This document shows, in pieces, positions 7,914 to 17,236 of a stretch of 64,000 nt of DNA. This DNA is from Desulfobacteraceae bacterium. GTDB taxonomy: Bacteria; Desulfobacterota; Desulfobacteria; Desulfobacterales; Desulfosalsimonadaceae. The DNA lies in the NCBI GenBank assembly GCA_014237465.1, contig JABZFM010000012.1:34361-98360 (forward strand), in the 5' to 3' direction. The notes below the pieces were generated by a model. The model saw only the letters and a list, made by a program, of their open reading frames with translations, was not told where the DNA came from and did no database searches. Both the position numbers and the translations under genes were made by a program. Positions within the stretch are counted from its first letter, which is position 1; every line of letters starts with the position of its first letter.

Positions 7914-10196
7914 TAGTTGAATTTTAAACGGTTTCTGAATAAATCCATTGCACTCTTTTTTGAGAATTCTTTCAGCTGGACCGTTCTGGCTGTAGCCGCT
8001 TGAAATCAGAACCTTTATATTCGGATTTATTTTAACCAGGCGATCATAAACCTGTTTTCCGCTCATGCCCGGCATAACCATATCCAGGATAACCAAATGA
8101 ATCCGGTCTTTATATGTTGAGTAGAATTCAATCGCGTTATTCCCGTTTTGAGCGGAATGGACCTGATAACCGAGGGCTTCCAGCATTTCTTTGCCGATTT
8201 CAAGAATGTCGGGTTCATCGTCTATGATCAGAATGGTTTCAGTGCCGGTGGCAATTGAGTCATCCGGCGGGTGAATGACCGTTGTCTGTTTGTGTGATAC
8301 CGGAAAATAGATATGAAATGTGCTTCCTCTGTCGGGTTGTCTGTCAACACTGATATGGCCGTCATGACTTTTGATAATCCCATAGACTGACGATAATCCC
8401 AGGCCGGTTCCTTTTCCTCTTTTTTTTGTGGTAAAGAAGGGATCAAATATTTTTGACACAACGGACCGGTCCATCCCGACACCCGAGTCGGTGATGGAGA
8501 TTCTGATGTAAGTTCCGGAGGATATTTTATATGGCGTATTATCCAGATTTTTTATGGTGATGTCTTCCGTTATAATGTCAATATCGCCGCCTTTAGGCAT
8601 TGCCTGCCATGCGTTGATCAGGAGATTAATAATCGCCTGTCGGATTTGCCCGCTGTCAGCTTTAATCACCTTGTTTATGTTGTTGTAATATGTATGCAGT
8701 CGAAGTTCTTTTTTGGTGCGGCAGAACATGGTTGCCGTATCGTTGATGAGTTGATTGATATCGATTGGCTGCTGGTCGCTGGTTTTTGAGCTGGCAAAAT
8801 CCAGAAGTTGACGGGTAAGTTCCGTCCCGCTTGCGATATATGACTCAATATCCTTGAATTTATTATAATACTCCTGGGTCGTTTCCATATTCAAGAGCGC
8901 CAGAGAGGTATTGCCCTGTATTCCGGATAGAATATTGTTAAAATCATGCGCAATGCCGGCAGCCATTGTCCCGATGGCTTCTATCTTCTGGGCTTGAAGC
9001 AGTTGTTTTTCCAGGTGCTTCTGCTGTGTAATATCTTTGATAAAGCATAACAGTGCCGGGGCATTCTCCCAGGTTACCGGCACTGCACTGACTTGAACCC
9101 ATAATAATTTATTGTCATTATTTATTATTCTTGTAGAGCTGCCGGGTATGATGCTTTTTTCGGTTTTGTTTTCCGGCGTGTTTTGAAGGAGATTATTTAA
9201 AAAATCCTGATCATTTATATGGCAGAGTTCAATAAACGGTTTTTCATAAAGCTCACGGGCGGAATAGCCAAGCAGTGCTTCAGTCCTTTTGTTATGGAAT
9301 TTGCTGACGCCATCCTGATAAATAACGATGGCGTCGTTTGCATTTTCAACAAGCAGCCGATATTTCTCTTCGGAGTCCTTTAGTGCATTTTTTGTTTTTT
9401 CCCGCTCTGTAATTTCTATTTTTAGATCGATGTTTGATTTTTTTAAAGCATTTGTGCGTTCATCAATCATGGTTTCAAGGTTTTCCCGATGTCTTTTCAG
9501 GATCTTTTCAATGCGTCTTCGTTCCTTAACCTCATCTTTGAGGTTTTTGTTAATGGAATCGGCCCGGTGTTTTTCTTGTTTCAGAAAGTGGATCAGATCG
9601 ATGTTTTCAAACTGCAGCTTCAAGGTGGTGCGTGTTTGATTATATAGATGATACGCCGACACGGAGCCAAGCGCGAGATAGAGTATGATCATCCCGCCCA
9701 TTGACTGCTGGATCAATGTCCCGGCATTAAAGAAGGTAATAAAAAGGGGCAGGAGCGCCGGTATTGCATAGGCAAGGAAGGCCGGCAGGACAGCCGAAAA
9801 TGTTCCGATGGCGCCGGATACCATCCCCACGAGAATAAATGACAGAAAAACCTGGTGTGAAAAAGATGTTTCAGGGAAAATCAGTATGGCCGAGCTGCCC
9901 CATATGGCTCCGGAAATAAAAATTAACCGGATAAATATTTTTTTCCACCGGGCAACGTCTTTTGCAGATACTCTTGATCGCCGATAGCGGATAATAAAAA
10001 AATGGCGGACTAATGTGATGGCAATTGCCGCAGAAACCCATATCACCAGATTGGCATGGGTAACCAGCGGCCATAAAACGATTCCGGTAACGATTGAAGC
10101 GGTGCAGGCCCCTAAAGAAGCAATATAGGACTGTCCGTACAGCTGTTTGACCTGTTCCAGCAGGAGGCGTTGATCATATTTGGGTTTCTGCGGCAT
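7869..10196 (-). CDS. Membrane hybrid sensor histidine kinase (TM-PAS-HisKA-HATPase-REC)
   Basis: The 775-aa protein begins with about 190 residues of hydrophobic segments (roughly six membrane helices), then a charged coiled coil (about 190-280), a PAS domain (about 280-395, [19 protein letters not shown]), and a HisKA box [14 protein letters not shown] with the phospho-acceptor His. The HATPase domain has N-box [17 protein letters not shown] and [14 protein letters not shown]; the C-terminal receiver has [10 protein letters not shown] and phospho-acceptor Asp in [10 protein letters not shown]. It is a self-contained phosphorelay kinase with no DNA-binding output. The signal is unknown. Confidence 0.92.
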   Translation of the reverse strand: MPQKPKYDQRLLLEQVKQLYGQSYIASLGACTASIVTGIVLWPLVTHANLVIWVSAAIAITLVRHFFIIRYRRSRVSAKDVARWKKIFIRLIFISGAIWGSSAILIFPETSFSHQVFLSFILVGMVSGAIGTFSAVLPAFLAYAIPALLPLFITFFNAGTLIQQSMGGMIILYLALGSVSAYHLYNQTRTTLKLQFENIDLIHFLKQEKHRADSINKNLKDEVKERRRIEKILKRHRENLETMIDERTNALKKSNIDLKIEITEREKTKNALKDSEEKYRLLVENANDAIVIYQDGVSKFHNKRTEALLGYSARELYEKPFIELCHINDQDFLNNLLQNTPENKTEKSIIPGSSTRIINNDNKLLWVQVSAVPVTWENAPALLCFIKDITQQKHLEKQLLQAQKIEAIGTMAAGIAHDFNNILSGIQGNTSLALLNMETTQEYYNKFKDIESYIASGTELTRQLLDFASSKTSDQQPIDINQLINDTATMFCRTKKELRLHTYYNNINKVIKADSGQIRQAIINLLINAWQAMPKGGDIDIITEDITIKNLDNTPYKISSGTYIRISITDSGVGMDRSVVSKIFDPFFTTKKRGKGTGLGLSSVYGIIKSHDGHISVDRQPDRGSTFHIYFPVSHKQTTVIHPPDDSIATGTETILIIDDEPDILEIGKEMLEALGYQVHSAQNGNNAIEFYSTYKDRIHLVILDMVMPGMSGKQVYDRLVKINPNIKVLISSGYSQNGPAERILKKECNGFIQKPFKIQLLSQTIRKILKDPLN

Positions 10197-10350
10197 AATT
10201 AAAACAGGACAAGCAATATGCGTCAGTTCAGAGTTGACGAGACACTAGGTGCATCAGCCAATTGATTTGTGACAGTGCATTAAATGTGTTTCGGTCTCAT
10301 TAATCGGATCTGCTTCTGTTAAGATAGCAATATTATGTCAAAAATGAAAG

Positions 10351-13089
10351 TCACTTATCAATTTCTTCTTTGACTGCTCGTGCCAGGCCTTCAATTAAAT
10401 AGGGTTTTTTCAGGCACGCACCTGCCCCCAGTGCCTGGGCCTGTTTGATTCTGTCGGATGTTGAATAACCGGTGGCAATAATGGCTTTCTGGCCGGGATT
10501 GATTTTAATAATTTCTTTATAAGTATCTAAGCCATCCATCCCGGGGGTCATGATCATATCTAAGATGAGCATATCGGTTGGGTTATTTTTAATATACTCG
10601 ACGGCCTCTTCGCCGCTGGATACGGTGCATGCAGTATAGCCCAGCTGTGTCAGCATCTGGGCGGCAAGCTCTCTTTGTTCCTGGATATCATCCACAACCA
10701 GTATTGTTTCTTTTTTTCCGTTAATTAAATCATAGGGGGCATTGGGGGCATCTGTTGAAATATCAGAATTTCCTGCCGGAAAGTAAATTGATATGGCACT
10801 GCCTTTATCGGGGCTGCTTTTGATTTCTATATAGCCGTTATGATCATGCACCACGCCCCAAGCCATGGCCATACCGAGACCCGATCCGCTTTTCCCCATT
10901 TTCTTTTTTGTATAAAAGGGCTCGAAGATTCTCTCCCTGTCTTCTTTTGTCATGCCGGTACCAGTATCTTCTATTCGGAGCATGACGTATTCTCCTGTCT
11001 TAATTTTTTCATACCCGGGCAGGGGGGTATCAATATACTGGTTTTCCGTTGCAATGGTGATTGTCCCGCCCTTCGGCATGGCTTCGGCTGCATTTGTCAT
11101 CAGGTTCATTATGGTTTTAGATATGTGAACGCCGGAAGCAGACATGTTCAACAGGTTTTCAGCCGGTCGGAAGATAACGCTGACCAACGGATGGTGCGTT
11201 AAAAGGGAATTATATTCCGGGCTGTTAAGGTGCTCCTCGATAAGGGCGTTTAAATTCAATATGGAAAGATCAGGAAGCCCTCTTCGGGCGAGGGTCAGCA
11301 GATCCTGAACAATGGCGGCGGCTTTTTCTCCTGATTTTTGGATGGTTTGAATTGGTTTTTTCAAAGGGCTGTCCGGGGGAAGCTTCATCAACAGCAGGTC
11401 CGGGTAGCTGACAAGACCGGAAAGAATATTGTTCAGGTCATGGGCAACGCCGCCGGCAAGGGTGCCGATGGCTTCCATTTTCTGGGCATGGCGGAGGTTG
11501 CTTTCAAGTTTTTCCTTTTCTTTTTCTGATTGAATGCGTTGGGTAATATCTCTGACAATTCCTTTAAATCCAATGGGTTTTTCATTGCCGTCTTGAATTG
11601 CTGAAATTGATGTCTCAATAAACCGCTCGGCACCGTCCTCCTGGACCAGTTTCCAGTCAATCCCGTCAGCCGGCTGCCCGGTCCGGTAAACCTGGATAAA
11701 TGTTTTAAAAATTGAGGCAATGTGATCTTTGGCGCAAAATTTACGGAAGTTCATTCCTTGCAGTTTTGCCGCCGGGTATCCCAGGATGGTGCAAAGGGAT
11801 GGATTGGAAAAAGTGATATTTCCGGAAAGGTCAACTTCATAATAGCCCTCTTCGATATTGTCCAGAATGCTTTTATATTTTTCCCTGCTTTCGACAAGGG
11901 CTTTTTCCGAATTATCCCGCGCCTGCAGCAGTTGATCAATGTCCATTTTAATCAAAGAAACAGCTTCAACCACCGGGTAAAGCGGATGCAAGGGATCGAC
12001 TTTTCGGATGATTGTTCCGGGGTCCTGGGCGTCCCAGCTAATAGCGGCTAAGAGATGAAGCAGTTCGTCAATGGTGTTCTGGTTCTTATCCTGTAGATTC
12101 CCGGCTGTTTTTGTCGCGGGTTGCCGGCCCTGTTTTTTTGCTGATTCTATTAATTCCAATGCCGCGGATAAATCATCCGCGATATGGACATCATACGGGG
12201 CGTTTATTCTGGCGAGATTGATGGCCGCTCGTAATACCCAGTTGGTGTTGTAAAAAATAAGCATCCGCAAGGGATGTTGCTTGTGCCATTTTCGAAGTGC
12301 TATCTCAAAATTTCGCCGGGCCTTTAAGGTGGCCCCTTTTAATGCCTTTTGATTAGACAGCAGATAATATTTCCCGTCTTTTAAGTCCATTTCAGCAAAT
12401 ACTTTTTTTTGCAGTTTAAAGATCGGGTCAATATATTCCGTTCTTAAATAACCGGATGGCACAGGATGGAAAATATTGTCATTAATTAATTCAAAACGGA
12501 GGCTGAAATCGCCAAGCGTCAATGCCCAGTTGTTGTTGCGGATGATGCCTGGTGAGACGGGGCCTTTCCGGATGCGCAGATTATCCTTTGGCGTCTGGTT
12601 TTCGGATGCCAGGATTTGCCGGGCAAGCTGGACGGCTTCCGCCAGATCACTTGCCAGATGGATATCAAATTTAAACGAATAGATACGCTTTCCCAGTTTG
12701 ATGCTAAAATTAAACAGCGCCGATGTATTGCAGAAAATGACAGCCTGCAGATGGTTCCGGTTTTTGAGGTAGTTGATAAAATATTTCCGGGCATCAAGCG
12801 TTGCGCCCTGCAGTTGCTGGTAATTTTCAATCTGGACATAGGGTGCTTCTTTTGGGATGCCCTGGAGCCTGACTTTCTGATTTAGCGCATTTGATTGTTT
12901 AATGTCCGGTAACGTGACAATGCCTGAGGGGCAGCTGACGAGAATGTTTTTATTTAGCACAAAAAAATCAGCCCGATGGTTGCCGCCTATTATTGTTCTG
13001 CGCCATTCGGGTTCACGATGAACCGAAAGACCTGTTTTTCTGAGAATGATTTCATAATTCTGTTCGTCAGATTTTTTTGGGTGGGGCAT
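10351..13089 (-). CDS. Hybrid histidine kinase with a duplicated unknown N-terminal module
   Basis: The 912-aa soluble-looking protein contains two tandem copies of an about 125-residue module (about 41-165 and 197-322). Shared features in order are an N-I-x-x-x-x-P-S-G strand, LQ-K-V, (L/K)GATL-ARxxF, then L-I-F-x-NT and DxHxAxDL-A. A coiled coil follows at about 380-405, then PAS (405-520), HisKA with His550 (GGVAHDLNNILSG), HATPase (NLMTNAAEAMP; GSGLGMAMAWGV) and a C-terminal receiver (LILDMIMTPGMDG). I do not recognise the duplicated module as a named domain. It lies 154 bp upstream of the other hybrid kinase on the same strand. Confidence 0.9.
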   Translation of the reverse strand: MPHPKKSDEQNYEIILRKTGLSVHREPEWRRTIIGGNHRADFFVLNKNILVSCPSGIVTLPDIKQSNALNQKVRLQGIPKEAPYVQIENYQQLQGATLDARKYFINYLKNRNHLQAVIFCNTSALFNFSIKLGKRIYSFKFDIHLASDLAEAVQLARQILASENQTPKDNLRIRKGPVSPGIIRNNNWALTLGDFSLRFELINDNIFHPVPSGYLRTEYIDPIFKLQKKVFAEMDLKDGKYYLLSNQKALKGATLKARRNFEIALRKWHKQHPLRMLIFYNTNWVLRAAINLARINAPYDVHIADDLSAALELIESAKKQGRQPATKTAGNLQDKNQNTIDELLHLLAAISWDAQDPGTIIRKVDPLHPLYPVVEAVSLIKMDIDQLLQARDNSEKALVESREKYKSILDNIEEGYYEVDLSGNITFSNPSLCTILGYPAAKLQGMNFRKFCAKDHIASIFKTFIQVYRTGQPADGIDWKLVQEDGAERFIETSISAIQDGNEKPIGFKGIVRDITQRIQSEKEKEKLESNLRHAQKMEAIGTLAGGVAHDLNNILSGLVSYPDLLLMKLPPDSPLKKPIQTIQKSGEKAAAIVQDLLTLARRGLPDLSILNLNALIEEHLNSPEYNSLLTHHPLVSVIFRPAENLLNMSASGVHISKTIMNLMTNAAEAMPKGGTITIATENQYIDTPLPGYEKIKTGEYVMLRIEDTGTGMTKEDRERIFEPFYTKKKMGKSGSGLGMAMAWGVVHDHNGYIEIKSSPDKGSAISIYFPAGNSDISTDAPNAPYDLINGKKETILVVDDIQEQRELAAQMLTQLGYTACTVSSGEEAVEYIKNNPTDMLILDMIMTPGMDGLDTYKEIIKINPGQKAIIATGYSTSDRIKQAQALGAGACLKKPYLIEGLARAVKEEIDK

Positions 13090-13216
13090 AAAACGATCTC
13101 TTGGCTTTATGTCAACAGGTTAATGCTTGAGCAGATTTTAAACATCAATTTTTAATATAACATACTATGATCTGTCATGCATTATAAAATTTAGGCCCAA
13201 AAACTGAATTTTGCTT

Positions 13217-14572
13217 TTACGATTTTATCTTGAAAGTATATGCCAGCAGGAAAATGATGCCGGCGGCGGCCGAAATAACCGATCCGGCCAGAATTGCGAA
13301 TTTTGAGTAATTGATTAAACCCGGGTCGGTGAATGAAAGTCCGGAAACAAAAAGGGACATGGTGAATCCGATGCCGCCGAACATAGAGGCGCCAATAATA
13401 TGTTGCCAGTGAATCCCCTGGGGCAGAACCGCTATTCTGGTTTTAACAGCAAGATATGAAAAGAGTGTAATGCCGATCGGTTTTCCCAGAAACAACCCCA
13501 GGATGATCCCCAGGGTCAACGGATGGGTCATCGCTTCGGAAAAATTTACGTCGTGAAAGGACAATCCGGCATTTCCCAGTGCAAAAACAGGCAGAATGAG
13601 GAATGCGACCCATGGGTGCAGGGCATGTAGCATCCGCTGTAACGGTGTTTCAACATTGTGGCAGTCGAGCTCTAATCTTTGGACGGCATTTAGGTGATCC
13701 TCATTCAATAAAATGGAAAAACCGCAGCTGCTTTCCGCGCACTCAAAGGCATCCAGTCTTTGTCTGGCTTTTTGCACAAATAAATCCGTGTCGTATTTTC
13801 CCTGGGCCGGAATAAACATAGATACAATAATTCCGGCAATTGTGGGATGAAGTCCGGAGCCAAGAACGGCAATCCATATCAAAAGACCCAACACTGCGTA
13901 AACAATGGTCCAGCGTATCCACAGAAAATTGGCAAGCGCAAGCATCAGCACCAGTATTCCGCAGATTACAATATTGGAAAAAACAATTTCTTTTGTATAA
14001 AATAAAGCAATGATAAATACCGCTCCTAAATCATCGGCAATCGCAAATGCGGCCAGAAATACCCTCAGGCCCATCGGAAGTTTCTTCCCAAAAATGGCAA
14101 TAGCGCCCATTGCAAAAGCGATATCGGTTGCCATGGGAATCGCCCATCCGCCGGCAGATGGGGTGTTGAAATTAATCAGGGCAAAAATAATGCCCGGCAC
14201 GAGCATCCCGCCGACAGCAGCAGCAACAGGAAATAATGCTTTTTGCGGTAACGAAAGTTCTCCGACAAGCAGCTCCCGTTTGATTTCAAGGCCGACGGTA
14301 AAGAAGAAAAGCGCCATCAGGCCGTCATTTATCCAGTGGATCAGGCTTTTGGTGATGGTTGTCTGACCGATGGTGAACCCGATTTCAGTGTGCCAGATAT
14401 GATGATAGAATTCGAATACGGAAAAGTTGGCCCATATCAGTGCAGTAATGGTAGCGGCCAGAAGAAGGAGGCTGCTGGCAGCTTCTTTTCTGAAAAATCG
14501 TTGGGCAGGTTTAACGATTTGGCCTGAAAAAACCCCATGTATGGCGGATCGGTATTTTTGAATAACTTTCAT
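13217..14572 (-). CDS. nhaA: Na+/H+ antiporter NhaA
   Basis: The 451-aa, strongly hydrophobic protein has NhaA hallmarks: WINDGLMALFFFTVGLEIKRE, ATDIAFAMG, and the DDLG motif (AIADDLGAVFIIALFY) whose two adjacent Asp residues bind Na+/H+ in the E. coli protein. It ejects Na+ in exchange for H+ across the inner membrane, for pH and sodium homeostasis. It is longer than E. coli NhaA (388 aa) because of a hydrophilic cytoplasmic insert with several Cys (CAESSCGF) around residues 270-300, seen in some NhaA branches. It stands alone between regulatory genes. Confidence 0.96.
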   Translation of the reverse strand: MKVIQKYRSAIHGVFSGQIVKPAQRFFRKEAASSLLLLAATITALIWANFSVFEFYHHIWHTEIGFTIGQTTITKSLIHWINDGLMALFFFTVGLEIKRELLVGELSLPQKALFPVAAAVGGMLVPGIIFALINFNTPSAGGWAIPMATDIAFAMGAIAIFGKKLPMGLRVFLAAFAIADDLGAVFIIALFYTKEIVFSNIVICGILVLMLALANFLWIRWTIVYAVLGLLIWIAVLGSGLHPTIAGIIVSMFIPAQGKYDTDLFVQKARQRLDAFECAESSCGFSILLNEDHLNAVQRLELDCHNVETPLQRMLHALHPWVAFLILPVFALGNAGLSFHDVNFSEAMTHPLTLGIILGLFLGKPIGITLFSYLAVKTRIAVLPQGIHWQHIIGASMFGGIGFTMSLFVSGLSFTDPGLINYSKFAILAGSVISAAAGIIFLLAYTFKIKS

Positions 14573-14638
14573 ATGGGCGTGTCATATTTGACGGTTCTGT
14601 CGAATTTAAGAAGAAACAACTCCATAATTCAAGGTAGA

Positions 14639-14729
14639 TGGCGGAAGGTGCAAGTCCGGTTTCTCTCTTTTTAGACTGATAACAGTTAGTTAACTGTTGC
14701 GGAGGCCGGTTTTTTATCCTGCTTCCGCC
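14639..14729. other. Nested inverted repeats between nhaA and the cytidylate-kinase-like gene
   Basis: The outer arms GGCGGAAG (14640-14647) and CTTCCGCC (14721-14728) enclose an inner hairpin AACAGTTA-gt-TAACTGTT (14681-14698), followed on the plus strand by a CTTCGAC tandem repeat (about 14727-14745). It could be a transcript-end structure for the upstream minus-strand gene, but there is no proper U-tract, so its role is open. Confidence 0.4.
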
Positions 14730-14755
14730 TTCGACCTTCGACCTTCAACCTGTTT

Positions 14756-15376
14756 TTATTCTTTCAGTTTGTGTTTCAGGTTTTCACAGATCAGGTCAAC
14801 CGCCTCCAGTACAGAATTTTTCCCCATATCGATGATTAGATCATACAGACGGGCATCATTCCAGTCCGCATCAAAATATTCTTTAATATAAACCTTCAGA
14901 TCTTTTTCGTCGGTTGTGATTTTATGCTCAGCTGCTTTATGGCTCAAATTTTGACGTTCCGTCAGTTCCGAGATTTTCAGTTCAAGGTCTTTTCTGAGTC
15001 TGACATGAAGGGTGTTGGGTTTGTCCTTGAGAAGGCACTGGGCGCCCCATCCCAGAATAATGACGTTGTCATTGTCATATAGTTTTTCAACAAGTTCTTT
15101 TGTCTTCTCAGAATATGCCTTGTCATCCAGGCATCCGTGTTCGCGGTCCACTACTTTTTGAACGATTGAGCAGGTATACTTGTCAACCAGTCTGAGGACG
15201 GAAGACTTGGATGTCTGCCTGAAGGTGTTCGCTTCATGTTCAGAGAGATTCAGCTCCTTGGCGATCTGGGCCAGAAGCTGGTCCCCGATATATTCATATC
15301 CAAGCTTTTGCGCCAGTTTGGATGCAACGCGCTGGCTCCGGGTGCCGAATTCTTTGTTTATGGTGATTACCGCCAT
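14756..15376 (-). CDS. Cytidylate-kinase-like family protein
   Basis: The 206-aa protein belongs to the cytidylate-kinase-like P-loop group common in deltaproteobacteria and Firmicutes (AAA_26/COG1102-like). It starts MAVITINKEFGTRSQRVASKLAQKLGY, where the P-loop is degenerate (E-F-G-T-R-S-Q), followed by GDQLL and VIILGWGAQCLLKD, then LHVRLRKDLELKI with catalytic-type Arg. GGAGGAATTC just before the start is a strong ribosome-binding site. The substrate is unknown; it need not be CMP, because true Cmk proteins differ in length and P-loop. Confidence 0.8.
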   Translation of the reverse strand: MAVITINKEFGTRSQRVASKLAQKLGYEYIGDQLLAQIAKELNLSEHEANTFRQTSKSSVLRLVDKYTCSIVQKVVDREHGCLDDKAYSEKTKELVEKLYDNDNVIILGWGAQCLLKDKPNTLHVRLRKDLELKISELTERQNLSHKAAEHKITTDEKDLKVYIKEYFDADWNDARLYDLIIDMGKNSVLEAVDLICENLKHKLKE

Positions 15377-15400
15377 GAATTCCTCCTAACGAGTGTGCAA

Positions 15401-15430
15401 CAATTATTTATTTTTTCGTGAACCCTTATT
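15401..15430. repeat. Relic of the 42.0-kb repeat family terminus
   Basis: TTTTTTCGTGAACCCTTA here matches the right end of the repeat at 42041-42213 (ATTTCTTCGTGAACCCTTA). Only this terminus is present, just upstream of the cytidylate-kinase-like gene. It is a short match and could be chance, but the run of shared bases is long. Confidence 0.4.
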
Positions 15431-15712
15431 GGTAATAATTTCAAATCGTTTCTTTAAAATGTGATTATTTAATCTTTTTATTTAACATATCTATCTGAAT
15501 TTTACGATTCATTATTAATGATCCAGCATTATTAATCTAATTCTCTACTTGATGTGCGTCAAGTCTGATTTCGATTTCTATTGTTTTGGGGTTGAATTTG
15601 TATTTTTTGTATGTATATTTGAATTAATCATCCACAAAGCTCCACTTTGAAATTTAGTTTTTTAATATTCAATAATTATTAGAAAAAAATAAAAATATTA
15701 TTATTATTTTGC
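15431..15712. promoter_or_regulatory. AT-rich divergent intergenic region with an FNR/CRP-like site
   Basis: No gene is visible. CTTGATGTGCGTCAAG at 15548-15563 is a dyad of the FNR/Dnr type (TTGAT-N4-GTCAA). It lies about 170 bp upstream of the minus-strand cytidylate-kinase-like gene and about 150 bp upstream of the mraZ promoter, so either gene could be the target. The rest is AT-rich and may form curved DNA. Confidence 0.4.
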
Positions 15713-15740
15713 TTGACATTTTTATTCTTTTCTATATTAT
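15713..15740 (+). promoter_or_regulatory. Promoter of the mraZ/dcw operon
   Basis: A perfect TTGACA at 15713-15718 is followed after 16 bp by TATTAT at 15735-15740 (5 of 6 to consensus). Transcription would start near 15747, immediately before the MraZ boxes. Confidence 0.75.
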
Positions 15741-15751
15741 TGGAGCAGATG

Positions 15752-15776
15752 TGGGTTAAAGTGGATATTAATGGGG
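15752..15776 (+). promoter_or_regulatory. Triple MraZ box
   Basis: TGGGT, TGGAT and TGGGG begin at 15752, 15762 and 15772: three TGGRN repeats with exact 10-bp period, the known MraZ operator layout (TGGGN direct repeats separated by 5 nt). They lie just after the predicted transcription start, where the MraZ ring would block its own operon. Confidence 0.75.
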
Positions 15777-15785
15777 GCTTGTTCC

Positions 15786-16241
15786 ATGGAACGGTTTTTT
15801 GGGGCTTCAGATCATACTATTGACGAGAAAGGGCGTATTATTGTCCCCGTCAGATTCCGGCAGGTGCTGGAGACTCTGGGTAGTCATGGTGTGGTGGTTT
15901 CCCGTATGGACAAGACCCTTTTTGTTTATCCCTATGGCCGATGGAGTGAGGTCGCAGAAAAGATCAACTCTCAGGCTGAGAAAAGTGACACCATGCGCCG
16001 TTTCAGGCGTTTTTTTATTGGAAATGCATCTGATTGTCCGTGTGATAAGCAGGGGCGTATCCTGATTCCTCCGGATCTGAGAAGCTATGCAGCGCTGGAA
16101 AAGGATATTACGCTTGTCGGCGTAACCGATCATTTTGAAGTCTGGAATCGGGAAAAGTGGAAGAGTGAAAATGCGATGATGGAAGAAGAGGATATGAAGA
16201 AAGAGGAGGTCCGAAACGAAATAGCAAACTTAGGGTTATAG
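15786..16241 (+). CDS. mraZ: MraZ, transcriptional regulator of the dcw cluster
   Basis: The 151-aa protein starts MERFFGASDHTIDEKGRIIVP, the first of two AbrB-like swapped hairpins; the second is DCPCDKQGRILIPPDLR. MraZ forms rings that bind phased TGGGN repeats and represses its own operon. I prefer ATG 15786 over ATG 15771 (MGACSMERF) because family members start about here, GGGGG lies 8 bp upstream, and the 15771 start would put the third operator box inside the coding region. The C-terminus is charged (MMEEEDMKKEEVRNE). rsmH starts 4 bp later. Confidence 0.93.
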   Translation: MERFFGASDHTIDEKGRIIVPVRFRQVLETLGSHGVVVSRMDKTLFVYPYGRWSEVAEKINSQAEKSDTMRRFRRFFIGNASDCPCDKQGRILIPPDLRSYAALEKDITLVGVTDHFEVWNREKWKSENAMMEEEDMKKEEVRNEIANLGL

Positions 16242-16245
16242 TGTC

Positions 16246-17187
16246 ATGGCTTATCGACATATACCCGTGATGCTTAATGAAGTAATGGCATATCTGGATT
16301 GCAAGCCGGGAAAATGCTATGTGGACTGTACGGTCGGCGGCGCAGGTCATTCCAGTGCAATACTGGAAAAGATAAAGCCGGATGGATTGTTAATCGGAAT
16401 TGACCAGGATGCAGACGCAATTCAAAATGCAATACAGGTGCTTACGCCGGATGTTTCAAACGTTCGCCTGATTCATGATAATTATGTCAACCTCCCGAAT
16501 ATCCTTTCACAATTAAATATCTGCAAGGTCGATGGCATCATTGCAGACCTCGGCCTTTCATTCAATCAGATTGAAAACAGTGGGCGCGGTTTCAGTTTCC
16601 AGAAGTCTGAGCCCCTCGATATGAGAATGGATGCCGGTTCCGGCATTACCGCGGCAGATATTGTCAATAACGAGACTCAGGAAGATCTTGAAAGAATTTT
16701 CAAAAGCTACGGAGAGGAACGATGGGCAAGAAAGATTGCCCGTCGGATCGTTACCGTACGAATCGGTCAAAGAATACGAACCAGTACGGATCTGGCTGAA
16801 ATTGTTTGCGACGCGATCCCGAAGCGGTCGTTGCATCAACGCCGGAAACATCCTGCCACAAAAGTATTCATGGCCCTTCGCATTGCAGTTAACAAAGAAC
16901 TGGAAGTCCTGGAATCGTTTATGGCGGGTGCTGTAGACTTTTTGAACCCCGGCGGGAGGATATGTTTCCTGTCTTTTCATTCCCTCGAAGATCGTATTGT
17001 AAAAAGACAATTCAAGGACCTGGAGGGTAAATGCACCTGTCCGCCGGATTTTCCGAAATGTGTCTGCGATCAGAAACAAATTATCAGGATTTTGACCCGT
17101 AAAGTGGTTCGTCCGACAGAAGAAGAAGTTAATATCAATCCAATGGCAAGAAGTGCATGTTTGAGAGCCGCGGAAAAGGTGGGGTAG
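16246..17187 (+). CDS. rsmH: 16S rRNA (cytosine1402-N4)-methyltransferase RsmH
   Basis: The 313-aa protein has the SAM-binding motif YVDCTVGGAGHSSAIL, IADLGLSFNQIE, and the RsmH signatures SFHSLEDRIVKR and NPMARSACLRAAEK at the C-terminus. It methylates N4 of C1402 in 16S rRNA at the P site. RsmH is almost always second in the dcw cluster, directly after mraZ, as here. It has full family length and no irregularities. Confidence 0.97.
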   Translation: MAYRHIPVMLNEVMAYLDCKPGKCYVDCTVGGAGHSSAILEKIKPDGLLIGIDQDADAIQNAIQVLTPDVSNVRLIHDNYVNLPNILSQLNICKVDGIIADLGLSFNQIENSGRGFSFQKSEPLDMRMDAGSGITAADIVNNETQEDLERIFKSYGEERWARKIARRIVTVRIGQRIRTSTDLAEIVCDAIPKRSLHQRRKHPATKVFMALRIAVNKELEVLESFMAGAVDFLNPGGRICFLSFHSLEDRIVKRQFKDLEGKCTCPPDFPKCVCDQKQIIRILTRKVVRPTEEEVNINPMARSACLRAAEKVG

Positions 17188-17236
17188 CCGGCGGGGCGGC
17201 TCATGGTATTGTGGTATTTATGATAGGGGGAATATC

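Noticed and set aside
14641..14662. Phrase GGTGCAAGTCCGG resembling parts of cobalamin riboswitches or group II introns
   Set aside because: The rest of the B12-box and the cobalamin riboswitch core are absent, as are the intron domains and any intron protein; the neighbouring genes have no link to cobalamin.
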